From: Canibacter sp052085365 | GTDB taxonomy: Bacteria; Actinomycetota; Actinomycetes; Actinomycetales; Microbacteriaceae | NCBI GenBank assembly: GCA_052085365.1 | Contig: JBQDFP010000022.1 | Span: 1-33,470 of the forward strand | DNA length: 33,470 bases | Reading direction: 5' to 3' | Shown here: positions 23,719 through 31,513 of the stretch, piece after piece | How positions within the stretch are numbered: position 1 is the first letter of the stretch | How the letters are laid out: the number at the start of each line of letters is the position of its first letter | Notes under the pieces: model-generated | The model's database searches: none | What the model saw: only the letters and a program-made list of their open reading frames with translations | Told to the model about the DNA's origin: nothing | Translations under genes and position numbers: made by a program

Positions 23719-25221
23719 ATGGAACAGCGCGACCCGTTTGCACTCACCGGACTTACCTATGACGATGTGTTGCTCCTGCCCGGGCACACCAATGTGATTC
23801 CGAGTGAAGCAGACACCTCAACTCAACTCACACGTCGTATCAAAATCGGTGTCCCAATAATTTCAGCGGCAATGGACACTGTCACTGAGACGCGTATGGC
23901 GGTTGCGCTCGCTCGAAATGGTGGCCTCGGTATTCTGCACCGTAACCTGTCCATCGAAGATCAAGCCACGATGGCGGATCGCGTGAAGCGCAGCGAGTCG
24001 GGCATGATCACCAACCCGGTCACCACCTCAATTGACACGACAGTTGCTGAAGTGGATCGGATTTGCGGGGAATACCGTGTGAGCGGCCTTCCCGTTGTCG
24101 ACGCACAAGGCGTTCTGCTGGGTATTATCACCAACCGCGACATGCGCTTCATCAGTGAAGAAGAACGCAAAACGATGCTCGTGCGTGACGCGATGACTCC
24201 GATGCCCCTGGTCACCGCGCCCACCGGAATTTCGCGCGAGGGCGCGCAGGAACTTTTCCAGAAACATCGCATCGAAAAGCTTCCCCTGATCGGTGACGAC
24301 GGAAAGCTCACCGGACTGATCACAGTAAAAGATTTCGACAAAGTGGAGCAGTATCCCAACGCCACCAAGGACTCCGAAGGGCGCCTAAGGGTAGGCGCCG
24401 CAATGGGCTTCTTCGGCGATGCCTGGGAGCGTGCCGGTGCTCTGCTTGAATCTGGGGTGGACCTACTCGTTGTTGACACAGCAAACGGTGACAGCGAAGG
24501 TGTGCTCGGCCTGATTCGACGCCTCAAAGGCGACCCGGCATTTAAAAACGTTGACATCATTGGTGGAAACGTGGCGACGCGGCGCGGAGCCCAGGCTCTC
24601 ATCGACGCAGGCGCAGACGCCGTGAAAGTTGGTGTCGGTCCGGGGTCGATCTGCACCACCCGAGTGATCGCAGGCGTTGGCGTACCGCAGGTCACTGCAA
24701 TCTACGAGGCAGCAAAAGCCGCAACCCCTGCCGGCGTTCCCGTTATTGCGGATGGCGGCCTGCAGTTCTCGGGCGACATTGCGAAAGCTCTCGTTGCTGG
24801 CGCCAGCTCGGTTATGGTCGGCTCCCTGCTTGCAGGCACGGACGAAAGTCCAGGCGACCTGGTCTTCGTTGGCGGCAAACAGTACAAAGGCTACCGCGGT
24901 ATGGGCTCGCTCGGGGCAATGCAAACCCGTGGAGAGCGCACGTCATATTCGAAGGACCGCTACTTCCAGGCGGATGTCCCCAGCGACGAAAAACTGATAC
25001 CTGAGGGTATTGAAGGTCAGGTGCCATACCGCGGCCCAGTTGGTGCAATGATCCACCAACTTACCGGCGGTCTTCGTCAGTCTATGTTCTACGTGGGCGC
25101 ACGCACCATTCCTGAGTTGAAGGACCGGGGCGAATTTGTGCGCATCACCGCAGCCGGGCTCAAAGAGTCACACCCGCACGATATCCAGATGGTTGTTGAA
25201 GCGCCCAACTACCGCAAGTAA
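23719..25221 (+). CDS. guaB: Inosine-5'-monophosphate dehydrogenase
   Basis: GuaB oxidises IMP to XMP with NAD+, the first step of GMP synthesis. The 500-residue protein is a TIM barrel carrying two inserted CBS domains at about 97-210. TYDDVLLLPGHTNV is at the N-terminus and AAMDTVTETRMA at about 50-61. The active-site loop GPGSICTTR holds the catalytic Cys312. The flap region is RGMGSLGAM and is complete, as is the C-terminal half. GGGAGAA lies directly before the ATG. It is followed by a hairpin and the GuaB3 paralogue; guaA, the next enzyme, lies 4.5 kb downstream. The call is firm. Confidence 0.98.
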   Translation: MEQRDPFALTGLTYDDVLLLPGHTNVIPSEADTSTQLTRRIKIGVPIISAAMDTVTETRMAVALARNGGLGILHRNLSIEDQATMADRVKRSESGMITNPVTTSIDTTVAEVDRICGEYRVSGLPVVDAQGVLLGIITNRDMRFISEEERKTMLVRDAMTPMPLVTAPTGISREGAQELFQKHRIEKLPLIGDDGKLTGLITVKDFDKVEQYPNATKDSEGRLRVGAAMGFFGDAWERAGALLESGVDLLVVDTANGDSEGVLGLIRRLKGDPAFKNVDIIGGNVATRRGAQALIDAGADAVKVGVGPGSICTTRVIAGVGVPQVTAIYEAAKAATPAGVPVIADGGLQFSGDIAKALVAGASSVMVGSLLAGTDESPGDLVFVGGKQYKGYRGMGSLGAMQTRGERTSYSKDRYFQADVPSDEKLIPEGIEGQVPYRGPVGAMIHQLTGGLRQSMFYVGARTIPELKDRGEFVRITAAGLKESHPHDIQMVVEAPNYRK

Positions 25222-25232
25222 CCACATACCTT

Positions 25233-25276
25233 CTGTGGACTCTGGAAGGCCAAGCACAGCTTCCCGGAGTCCACAG
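25233..25276 (+). terminator. Hairpin after guaB, probable terminator without a T tract
   Basis: CTGTGGACTC..GGAAG pairs with CTTCC..GAGTCCACAG around an 11-nt loop, with a small internal mismatch. TAATCTC follows, not a T run, so it may stabilise the mRNA end instead of terminating. Confidence 0.5.
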
Positions 25277-25306
25277 TAATCTCAGGTCAACATCACGCGA
25301 AGACGG

Positions 25307-25312
25307 TAGACT
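25307..25312 (+). promoter_or_regulatory. -10 hexamer of the guaB3 gene
   Basis: TAGACT is followed by six bases and then the GTG start at 25319. There is no Shine-Dalgarno, so a leaderless message is likely. Confidence 0.5.
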
Positions 25313-25318
25313 GAACAC

Positions 25319-26440
25319 GTGACTCTAGAGATTGAAATTGGACGTGCCAAACGCGCTCGCCGCGTGTATTCCTTCGATGAGATCGGTATTGTGCCCACCC
25401 GTCGCACACGTGACCCAGAGCTCGTCTCCACGAACTGGTCAATCGACGCGTTCCAATTCGACATTCCCGTACTTGGCGCTCCCATGGACTCGGTCATGTC
25501 GCCTGCAACGGCGATTGAGCTCGGTAAGCTCGGCGGCCTGGGTGTGCTCAACCTTGAAGGTTTGTGGACCCGATATGAGGACCCAGAGAAACTATTTGCT
25601 GAACTGGGCAACTATGATGACTCTCGCGAAGCGCTCGCGCGCATGCGCGAAATGTACGCAGCACCAATCCAGAGCGAGCTCATCCAACGACGCATTCAAG
25701 AAATGCGCGAGGCCGGTGTCACCGTTGCGGGTTCACTCTCGCCTCACCGTACTGTAGAGCACTATGAAACAGTGGTGAACGCAGGCGTCGACCTGTTCGT
25801 GATCCGAGGGAACACGGTGTCGGCTGAACATGTTTCAGTTGAAGATCGCGAACCACTCAACCTCAAACAGTTCATTTACGAACTCGATGTTCCGGTTATT
25901 GTCGGTGGCGCTGCCACGTACCAATCTGCGCTCCACCTCATGCGTACCGGTGCCGCAGGTGTGCTGGTCGGATTTGGTGGGGGAGCCTCCTCAACGACCC
26001 GATCCACATTTGGTATCCGCGCACCAATGGCTTCAGCCGTAGCTGACATTGCCGGCGCACGTCGCGACTACCTCGACGAATCAGGTGGTCGCTATGTGCA
26101 CGTCATCGCCGACGGTGGACTCGGCACTTCAGGGGACATTATTAAAGCCATTGCCTGCGGGGCTGATGCCGTTATGCTTGGCTCGCTCTTAGCACGAGCC
26201 GAAGAGTCGCCCGGAAAAGGTTGGCACTGGGGACAAGAAGCACACCATGAAGAGCTGCCCAGCGGTCATCGCGTGAACGTCGGCACCACTGCGACACTGG
26301 AAAAAATTATCAGCGGCCCAGCAGACATCGCCAACGGCACCGAAAACTTGATGGGTGCCCTGCGCCGCGCAATGGCAACAACTGGATACTCAGACGTGAA
26401 AGAGTTCCAGCGCATCGACGTTGTGCAAGCCAACAGGTAG
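25319..26440 (+). CDS. guaB3: GuaB3-family IMP dehydrogenase-related protein
   Basis: The 373-residue protein is a GuaB-like TIM barrel without CBS domains, the GuaB3 type common in actinobacteria. It shows YSFDEIGIVPTRRTRDP, VLGAPMDSVMSPATA, IVGGAATYQSALHLM and VIADGGLGTSGDIIKA. In the loop where GuaB has the catalytic cysteine (SICTTR) this protein has ASSTTR. Serine 225 therefore stands at the cysteine position, and ordinary IMP dehydrogenase chemistry is doubtful. Its true role is not settled for actinobacteria. It starts at a GTG with a -10 hexamer six bases upstream. It lies after guaB and ahead of glpD, 63 bp from the glpD GTG start. Confidence 0.93.
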   Translation: MTLEIEIGRAKRARRVYSFDEIGIVPTRRTRDPELVSTNWSIDAFQFDIPVLGAPMDSVMSPATAIELGKLGGLGVLNLEGLWTRYEDPEKLFAELGNYDDSREALARMREMYAAPIQSELIQRRIQEMREAGVTVAGSLSPHRTVEHYETVVNAGVDLFVIRGNTVSAEHVSVEDREPLNLKQFIYELDVPVIVGGAATYQSALHLMRTGAAGVLVGFGGGASSTTRSTFGIRAPMASAVADIAGARRDYLDESGGRYVHVIADGGLGTSGDIIKAIACGADAVMLGSLLARAEESPGKGWHWGQEAHHEELPSGHRVNVGTTATLEKIISGPADIANGTENLMGALRRAMATTGYSDVKEFQRIDVVQANR

Positions 26441-26503
26441 ATGCAGCGCGGAGACCATGCACCGTCGCCGCGAACACAACACAGTACATTGGAGCAGTCA
26501 CAC

Positions 26504-28240
26504 GTGAGTGAGCACGAGATGGCGCGAAGCACCGGCAAACTGGGGGCGCAGGAGCGCGCAGCCGCAATCGCCACGCTGAAAGACCCCAACCATGAACTCG
26601 ATATTCTCGTTATTGGTGGGGGCATCACTGGCACCGGAGCCGCACTCGACGCTGTCACTCGCGGACTTTCAACCGGTCTCATCGAATCGCGAGACTGGGC
26701 ATCCGGAACCTCCAGCAGGTCATCAAAACTTATTCATGGCGGTATCCGTTACCTTGAGCAGTTAAATTTCTCGCTCGTGCGTGAAGCGCTGCTCGAACGC
26801 GGCCTGCTCCTACAAACTATTGCTCCTCACCTGGTCCATCCGGTCCGTTTTCTCTACCCGGTCACAAAACCTCTTTTCGAACGGCTCTATGTGGGCGCCG
26901 GCATGCTGCTGTACGACCTGTTCTCATACACCGGTAAAATTCGTCCAGGAGTGCCACCTCATAAACACCTCTCCAAGAGAAAACTGCGCAAAGTTGCTCC
27001 CGGGCTGAAAGCAAACGCGTTTCGAGGTGGCCTCAGTTATTCTGACGCTCAAGTCGACGATGCACGCTACGTTGCGATGCTTGCACGAACCTCCGCATCG
27101 TATGGTGCCCATGCGGCGAGCCGTGTGCGCGCAGAAGGTTTCGTGAAAGTCGGTGAACGGGTCGTCGGTGTAAAAGTACGCGACCTTGAAACCGGCGAAA
27201 CCTTCGAAGTTCGCGCTAAGCAAGTTGTGAATGCAACCGGAGTATGGACCAACGATGTTCAGGCGATGGTAGGTGAACGCGGTAAGTTCACAGTCCGTGC
27301 TTCCAAGGGAATTCACCTCGTCGTGCCGCGCGACCGATTCCGGTCCGATATTGGCCTCCTGCTTCGTACCGCAAAGAGCGTGCTGTTCGTGATTCCCTGG
27401 GGCCGTCACTGGTTGATTGGCACGACCGACACCGACTGGGAACTCGATAAGGCGCACCCCGCTGCGACACGTTCAGATATTCAATACCTGTTGAGCAACG
27501 TCAATAAAGTATTGGCCACCCCATTAACGCCAGACGATGTTGAAGGCGTCTACGCGGGGCTTCGGCCACTGCTGGCAGGCGAAAGCGATCAAACTTCGAA
27601 GCTCTCTCGCGAACACATCGTCACGCACGCAGTCCCCGGACTCGTTATGGTTGCTGGCGGCAAGTTCACCACTTACCGTGTTATGGCGAAAGACGCGATC
27701 GACGAAGCCGCCGCTGCAATCGGCGGAGGTATTCCAGAGTCGATTACCGAGTCTGTCCCGTTGCTTGGCGCTGAAGGCTATCTCGCCGCATTCAACAAAC
27801 GCAAACGCATAGCGCGAGCCTTCGACCTGCACACAGCACGAATCGAACATCTGCTTGGCAGGTACGGGTCACTCACTGATGAAATACTCGACCTGATTAA
27901 AGATCGGCCAGACCTGGCAGATCCGCTCCCAGGTGCTGACGACTTTATTGGCGCCGAAGTCGTCTACGCGGCAACACACGAGGGTGCTATGCACCTGGAC
28001 GACGTGCTTGCTCGACGCACCAGAATTTCTATTGAAGCGTGGGACCGTGGAGTCTCAGCCGCCCCGATCGCCGCACAACTGATGGCCGAAGTACTTGAGT
28101 GGGACGATGACCGTACCCGGTTAGAAACCGAACGGTACCTCGCCCGAGTGGAAGCAGAAATCGCCAGCCAAGAAGAACTCACCGATGAAGACGCCGATCG
28201 AGTACGTCTGAGCGCCCCAGACCACGACGACTCGAAATGA
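26504..28240 (+). CDS. glpD: Glycerol-3-phosphate dehydrogenase, FAD-dependent (GlpD)
   Basis: GlpD oxidises sn-glycerol-3-phosphate to dihydroxyacetone phosphate at the membrane and passes electrons to the quinone pool. The 578-residue protein has the FAD motif LDILVIGGGITGTGAALDA (about 32-50), RSSKLIHGGIRYLEQ, VVNATGVWTND and GTTDTDWELD. It ends in a conserved C-terminal domain with DEILDLIKDRPDL and ATHEGAMHLDDVLARRTRI. I start it at the GTG at 26504, with GGAG about eight bases upstream; a longer frame at 26441 adds a non-conserved leader. The stop overlaps SURF1 by four bases (ATGA), so the two are coupled. The neighbouring respiratory gene SURF1 fits a link to electron transport. Confidence 0.95.
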   Translation: MSEHEMARSTGKLGAQERAAAIATLKDPNHELDILVIGGGITGTGAALDAVTRGLSTGLIESRDWASGTSSRSSKLIHGGIRYLEQLNFSLVREALLERGLLLQTIAPHLVHPVRFLYPVTKPLFERLYVGAGMLLYDLFSYTGKIRPGVPPHKHLSKRKLRKVAPGLKANAFRGGLSYSDAQVDDARYVAMLARTSASYGAHAASRVRAEGFVKVGERVVGVKVRDLETGETFEVRAKQVVNATGVWTNDVQAMVGERGKFTVRASKGIHLVVPRDRFRSDIGLLLRTAKSVLFVIPWGRHWLIGTTDTDWELDKAHPAATRSDIQYLLSNVNKVLATPLTPDDVEGVYAGLRPLLAGESDQTSKLSREHIVTHAVPGLVMVAGGKFTTYRVMAKDAIDEAAAAIGGGIPESITESVPLLGAEGYLAAFNKRKRIARAFDLHTARIEHLLGRYGSLTDEILDLIKDRPDLADPLPGADDFIGAEVVYAATHEGAMHLDDVLARRTRISIEAWDRGVSAAPIAAQLMAEVLEWDDDRTRLETERYLARVEAEIASQEELTDEDADRVRLSAPDHDDSK

Positions 28241-29199
28241 CGGGGGAACCGAAAATCACTACTCCCGCTCCAGCGCGACCGAAATACGTAGGCAAACCGA
28301 CCCACCTCCAGGTTATGGTTCGCCCCAAATGGATCCTCGTATTGCTTTTCTCGCTCGCAGTCGCAGCCGTCTTTGCAAGCCTCGCACAGTGGCAAATGAG
28401 CCACGCAGTGCGTCTAGACAATGATCTCGGGTTCGACACTGAGGTCGCTGTGCCCGTGTCTGAAATAGACGGCGAGGGACAAGCCGTGAGTGATACTCAT
28501 GCTGGACGTATTGTCTCGGTCACCGGCACATTCGACCTTGAAGATTTCATGGTCGTCGGCAACCGAATGAACCAAAATGAAAACGGATATTGGGTTGTCG
28601 GGCATCTCGTGACGAACGAACCCGCAGATCAGACCGCTGACGGTGAACCCGGCAATTATGCGGTTGCGATCGGTTGGTCAGCTACCAAAGACGGTGCAGT
28701 GGCTGCCGCTCACACCGCAGCGCAAGAAGATAGCTTTAGTGAACCCCGAGAAATCACTGGCCGCTTCACACCGACTGAAGCGCCAGAGGCGCCGGACGCG
28801 ACCGGTGACCAGCAAGCACTGAACACGATGGTTCCGGGACAGCTCGTCAACCTCTGGCAAGAACCGGTTGAAGGTTGGACGTCCGCAGGTTTTCTCGTTG
28901 ATCACACCCCCGACGAAATCCTGCAAACACTCGATTTGCAGGCGATCGACTCGTACCCGCCTGTACCTCGAGAAAAAATCAGCTGGCTTAACCTGTTCTA
29001 CGCGATCGAATGGGTGGTCTTTGCCGGCTTCGCAGTGTATTTCTGGGTTCGTCTGACGCGCGACGCGTGGGAAAAAGAACACGAACTTCGGCTGCAAACT
29101 CAGGAAGAACAAGAAGCTCAGCAGCGTCAACTACCGCACGAGCCTGAGGCTGTGCACGTATACAAGGATGGTGACCATGGTTCTGAAACCCAGGCCTGA
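28237..29199 (+). CDS. SURF1 family cytochrome oxidase assembly protein
   Basis: SURF1 proteins assist insertion of heme a and assembly of aa3 cytochrome oxidase. The 320-residue protein has the usual plan: a short cytoplasmic tail, helix 1 (about 32-51: WILVLLFSLAVAAVFASLA) followed by the conserved QWQ, then a large outer loop with RIVSVTGTFDLEDFMVVGNR and GYWVVGHLV. Helix 2 lies at about 255-275, near LNLFYAIEWVVFAGFAVYFW. The outer loop contains an acidic insert around APEAPDATGDQ. The C-terminal cytoplasmic tail is unusually long and Glu/Gln-rich (about 280-320). It overlaps glpD by four bases and DUF3817 by 23 bp. Confidence 0.92.
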   Translation: MTGEPKITTPAPARPKYVGKPTHLQVMVRPKWILVLLFSLAVAAVFASLAQWQMSHAVRLDNDLGFDTEVAVPVSEIDGEGQAVSDTHAGRIVSVTGTFDLEDFMVVGNRMNQNENGYWVVGHLVTNEPADQTADGEPGNYAVAIGWSATKDGAVAAAHTAAQEDSFSEPREITGRFTPTEAPEAPDATGDQQALNTMVPGQLVNLWQEPVEGWTSAGFLVDHTPDEILQTLDLQAIDSYPPVPREKISWLNLFYAIEWVVFAGFAVYFWVRLTRDAWEKEHELRLQTQEEQEAQQRQLPHEPEAVHVYKDGDHGSETQA

Positions 29200-29656
29200 A
29201 ACATTCCCAAAGATTCGACGGAATCTTAAACTCTTCACAATCGCCTCAATCATCACCGGCATCATGCTGTTTGGGCTCTATGTGGTGGCCGGGATTCGCT
29301 GGGGAATGAACTCAGATATTTGGCTCTTCACTGAAAACGGGATCGCACAGCTCGTGCAGCTGCCGCCTGAAGGAATTGAACTCGATTTCACCCCGGAAAA
29401 CGGCTTCAATTTCACGGTGATCTTTTTGATCGTTCACGGCTGGTTTTATGTGGTGTACTTGCTTGCCGCATTTGCGCTCTGGAGCCCCATGCGGTGGCCA
29501 TTCTGGCGATTTCTCGTCATCGCAATCGCAGGTACACTCATTATTGTTTCGTTCATTGTGGAATGGTGGGTTGTTCGGGACGTGAAACGAACACTCAGCG
29601 AAGCTGAATCTGCTGGCACAGAGTCCGCTCCACGCCAAGCCTCCACCACCGAATAA
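29177..29656 (+). CDS. DUF3817 family membrane protein
   Basis: This 159-residue protein has the DUF3817 pattern: KLFTIASIITGIMLFGLYVV, then FLIVHGWFYVVYLLAAFALW, WRFLVIAIAGTLIIVSFIVEWWVV and RDVKR. It thus has three or four helices. An insert of about 35 residues after helix 1 separates it from shorter relatives. The family has no known function but is often near SURF1 and guaA. I prefer the ATG at 29177 (MVLKPRPETF), which has AAGGA nine bases upstream; the ATG at 29168 is too close to that site. It overlaps the SURF1 3' end. It is a paralogue of the DUF3817 gene at 6900. Confidence 0.9.
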   Translation: MVLKPRPETFPKIRRNLKLFTIASIITGIMLFGLYVVAGIRWGMNSDIWLFTENGIAQLVQLPPEGIELDFTPENGFNFTVIFLIVHGWFYVVYLLAAFALWSPMRWPFWRFLVIAIAGTLIIVSFIVEWWVVRDVKRTLSEAESAGTESAPRQASTTE

Positions 29657-29698
29657 AACACTCAACGTTCTTATTGCACTGATTGCGAAAGGCAATAC

Positions 29699-31282
29699 AT
29701 GTCAGACCAAATCCCTGAAGCGCCTCGCCCGGTGCTCGTCGTTGACTTTGGAGCGCAGTATGCGCAACTCATTGCGCGTCGTGTGCGTGAAGCGGGCGTC
29801 TACTCAGAACTCGTGCCCCACACTATTACCGCGGACGAAGTGCGTGAGAAAAACCCGATCGGAATCGTGCTCTCGGGCGGTCCCGCGTCAGTTTATGTTG
29901 ACGGCGCGCCAGCGTTTGATGACTCGATCTTCGACATGGGTATCCCGGTGCTCGGCATTTGCTACGGATTCCAGGTAATGGCTCGTGCGCTCGGCGGCGT
30001 GGTAGCGAATACGGGTGATCGCGAATACGGTGCAACGAGCGTAGACGTGGTCAGCGACGGCGGAACGATCTTGAACGGCCAGCCCGAACAGCAGAATGTG
30101 TGGATGAGCCACGGGGATGCAGTTCAAGAAGCCCCCGAAGGTTTCGAAGTGCTCGCAAAAACGACTGTGACTCCTGTTGCCGCATTCGGTAGCCGCGAAA
30201 AACGTCTCTACGGAGTGCAGTGGCATCCTGAAGTGAAGCATTCCGATTATGGTCAGCACACGCTCGAAAACTTCCTGCACCATGTGGTTGAAGTTCCATC
30301 TGACTGGAACCCGAGCAACGTGATCGACGACCAGGTTGCCCGCATTCGTGCGCAGGTCGGGGGTTCGAAAGTGCTGTGTGGTCTCTCCGGCGGCGTCGAC
30401 TCGGCAGTGGCTGCGGCGCTCGTGCAAAAAGCAATCGGTGATCAGCTGATTTGTGTATTTGTGGATCACGGTCTTCTCCGTCAAGATGAGCGCCGTCAAG
30501 TCGAAGAAGATTTTGTTGCGTCGACCGGTGTGCGGCTGGTGACCGTCGACGCACGAGAAACGTTCTTGCGCGAACTTGCCGGGGTGACTGACCCCGAAAC
30601 CAAACGTAAAATTATCGGTCGTGAATTTATTCGTACCTTTGAAAAAGCGGAAGCTGACCTGATTGCTGAAGCGCAAGAAGGTGGCGAACAAATCAAATTC
30701 CTTGTCCAAGGTACGTTGTACCCGGATGTTGTTGAATCCGGTGGCGGCTCAGGCACCGCAAACATTAAGAGCCACCACAACGTGGGTGGTCTTCCAGAAG
30801 ACATGCATTTTGAACTGGTTGAACCGCTGCGCACCCTCTTTAAAGACGAGGTCCGCGCGGTAGGCCGTGAACTGGGTCTGCCTGCGGCAATCGTCGAACG
30901 TCAACCGTTCCCGGGTCCCGGTCTTGGTATTCGCATTATTGGCGAAGTGACCGAAGACCGTCTTGAAATTCTTCGCCATGCTGATGCGATTGTGCGCGAA
31001 GAGCTCACCGCAGCTGGGCTTGACGCCGAAATTTGGCAGTGCCCTGTGGTGTTGCTCGCCGATGTGCGCTCAGTTGGGGTGCAAGGCGATGGTCGCACCT
31101 ACGGGCACCCGATAGTGCTTCGCCCTGTCTCGAGTGAAGATGCGATGACCGCGGACTGGACTCGAGTGCCCTACGAAGTGCTTGCACGAATCTCCAATCG
31201 CATCACGAATCAGGTCCCAAATGTTAACCGTGTCGTGCTGGACGTGACTTCGAAGCCACCCGGAACTATCGAATGGGAATAG
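29699..31282 (+). CDS. guaA: GMP synthase (glutamine-hydrolysing)
   Basis: GuaA makes GMP from XMP, ATP and glutamine. The 527-residue protein has the N-terminal class I amidotransferase with catalytic Cys88 in LGICYGFQ, plus H176 and E178 in VQWHPEVKHSD. The ATP-pyrophosphatase domain follows, with P-loop SGGVDSAVAAALV (230-242). The C-terminal dimerisation domain includes ERQPFPGPGLGIRI and RPVSSEDAMTADW and ends PPGTIEWE. GAAAGG lies seven bases before the ATG. It closes the glpD-SURF1-DUF3817-guaA group, is followed by a strong terminator, and supplies the step after GuaB. Confidence 0.98.
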   Translation: MSDQIPEAPRPVLVVDFGAQYAQLIARRVREAGVYSELVPHTITADEVREKNPIGIVLSGGPASVYVDGAPAFDDSIFDMGIPVLGICYGFQVMARALGGVVANTGDREYGATSVDVVSDGGTILNGQPEQQNVWMSHGDAVQEAPEGFEVLAKTTVTPVAAFGSREKRLYGVQWHPEVKHSDYGQHTLENFLHHVVEVPSDWNPSNVIDDQVARIRAQVGGSKVLCGLSGGVDSAVAAALVQKAIGDQLICVFVDHGLLRQDERRQVEEDFVASTGVRLVTVDARETFLRELAGVTDPETKRKIIGREFIRTFEKAEADLIAEAQEGGEQIKFLVQGTLYPDVVESGGGSGTANIKSHHNVGGLPEDMHFELVEPLRTLFKDEVRAVGRELGLPAAIVERQPFPGPGLGIRIIGEVTEDRLEILRHADAIVREELTAAGLDAEIWQCPVVLLADVRSVGVQGDGRTYGHPIVLRPVSSEDAMTADWTRVPYEVLARISNRITNQVPNVNRVVLDVTSKPPGTIEWE

Positions 31283-31313
31283 CCCGGTAGGCGCCGCAGT
31301 CGCGACTGTCGAT

Positions 31314-31378
31314 AGAACGCTCGTGGCTGATCCACCCACTCATGTTGGGTACTGGATCAGTTACGGGCGTTCTTTTTT
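31314..31378 (+). terminator. Rho-independent terminator of the guaA operon
   Basis: A long imperfect stem pairs AGAACGC-CGT-CTGATCCA with TGGATCAG-ACG-GCGTTCT, mismatched at two points, around a 17-nt loop. Six T follow. The 135 bp after it up to the next start hold no gene. Confidence 0.9.
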
Positions 31379-31513
31379 ATATATTTCACTGGTCGTTCCT
31401 GACTGTTCATAAGGAAGAAACCTCGCGTCTGTGCAGGTTTACCCCGGCTCCACTCGGGCGTTACTACGCCTCAATAGTGTGTGGGGGTATCTGTCACACC
31501 AAGGGGAGAACCT

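Noticed and set aside
23961..24695. 244-aa minus-strand open frame inside guaB
   Set aside because: It is antisense to the CBS and active-site region of guaB and is rich in Ser/Arg/Pro, typical of a shadow frame.
29888..30709. 273-aa minus-strand open frame inside guaA
   Set aside because: It lies wholly opposite guaA, whose catalytic motifs are intact in the plus frame; the antisense product has no recognisable domain.
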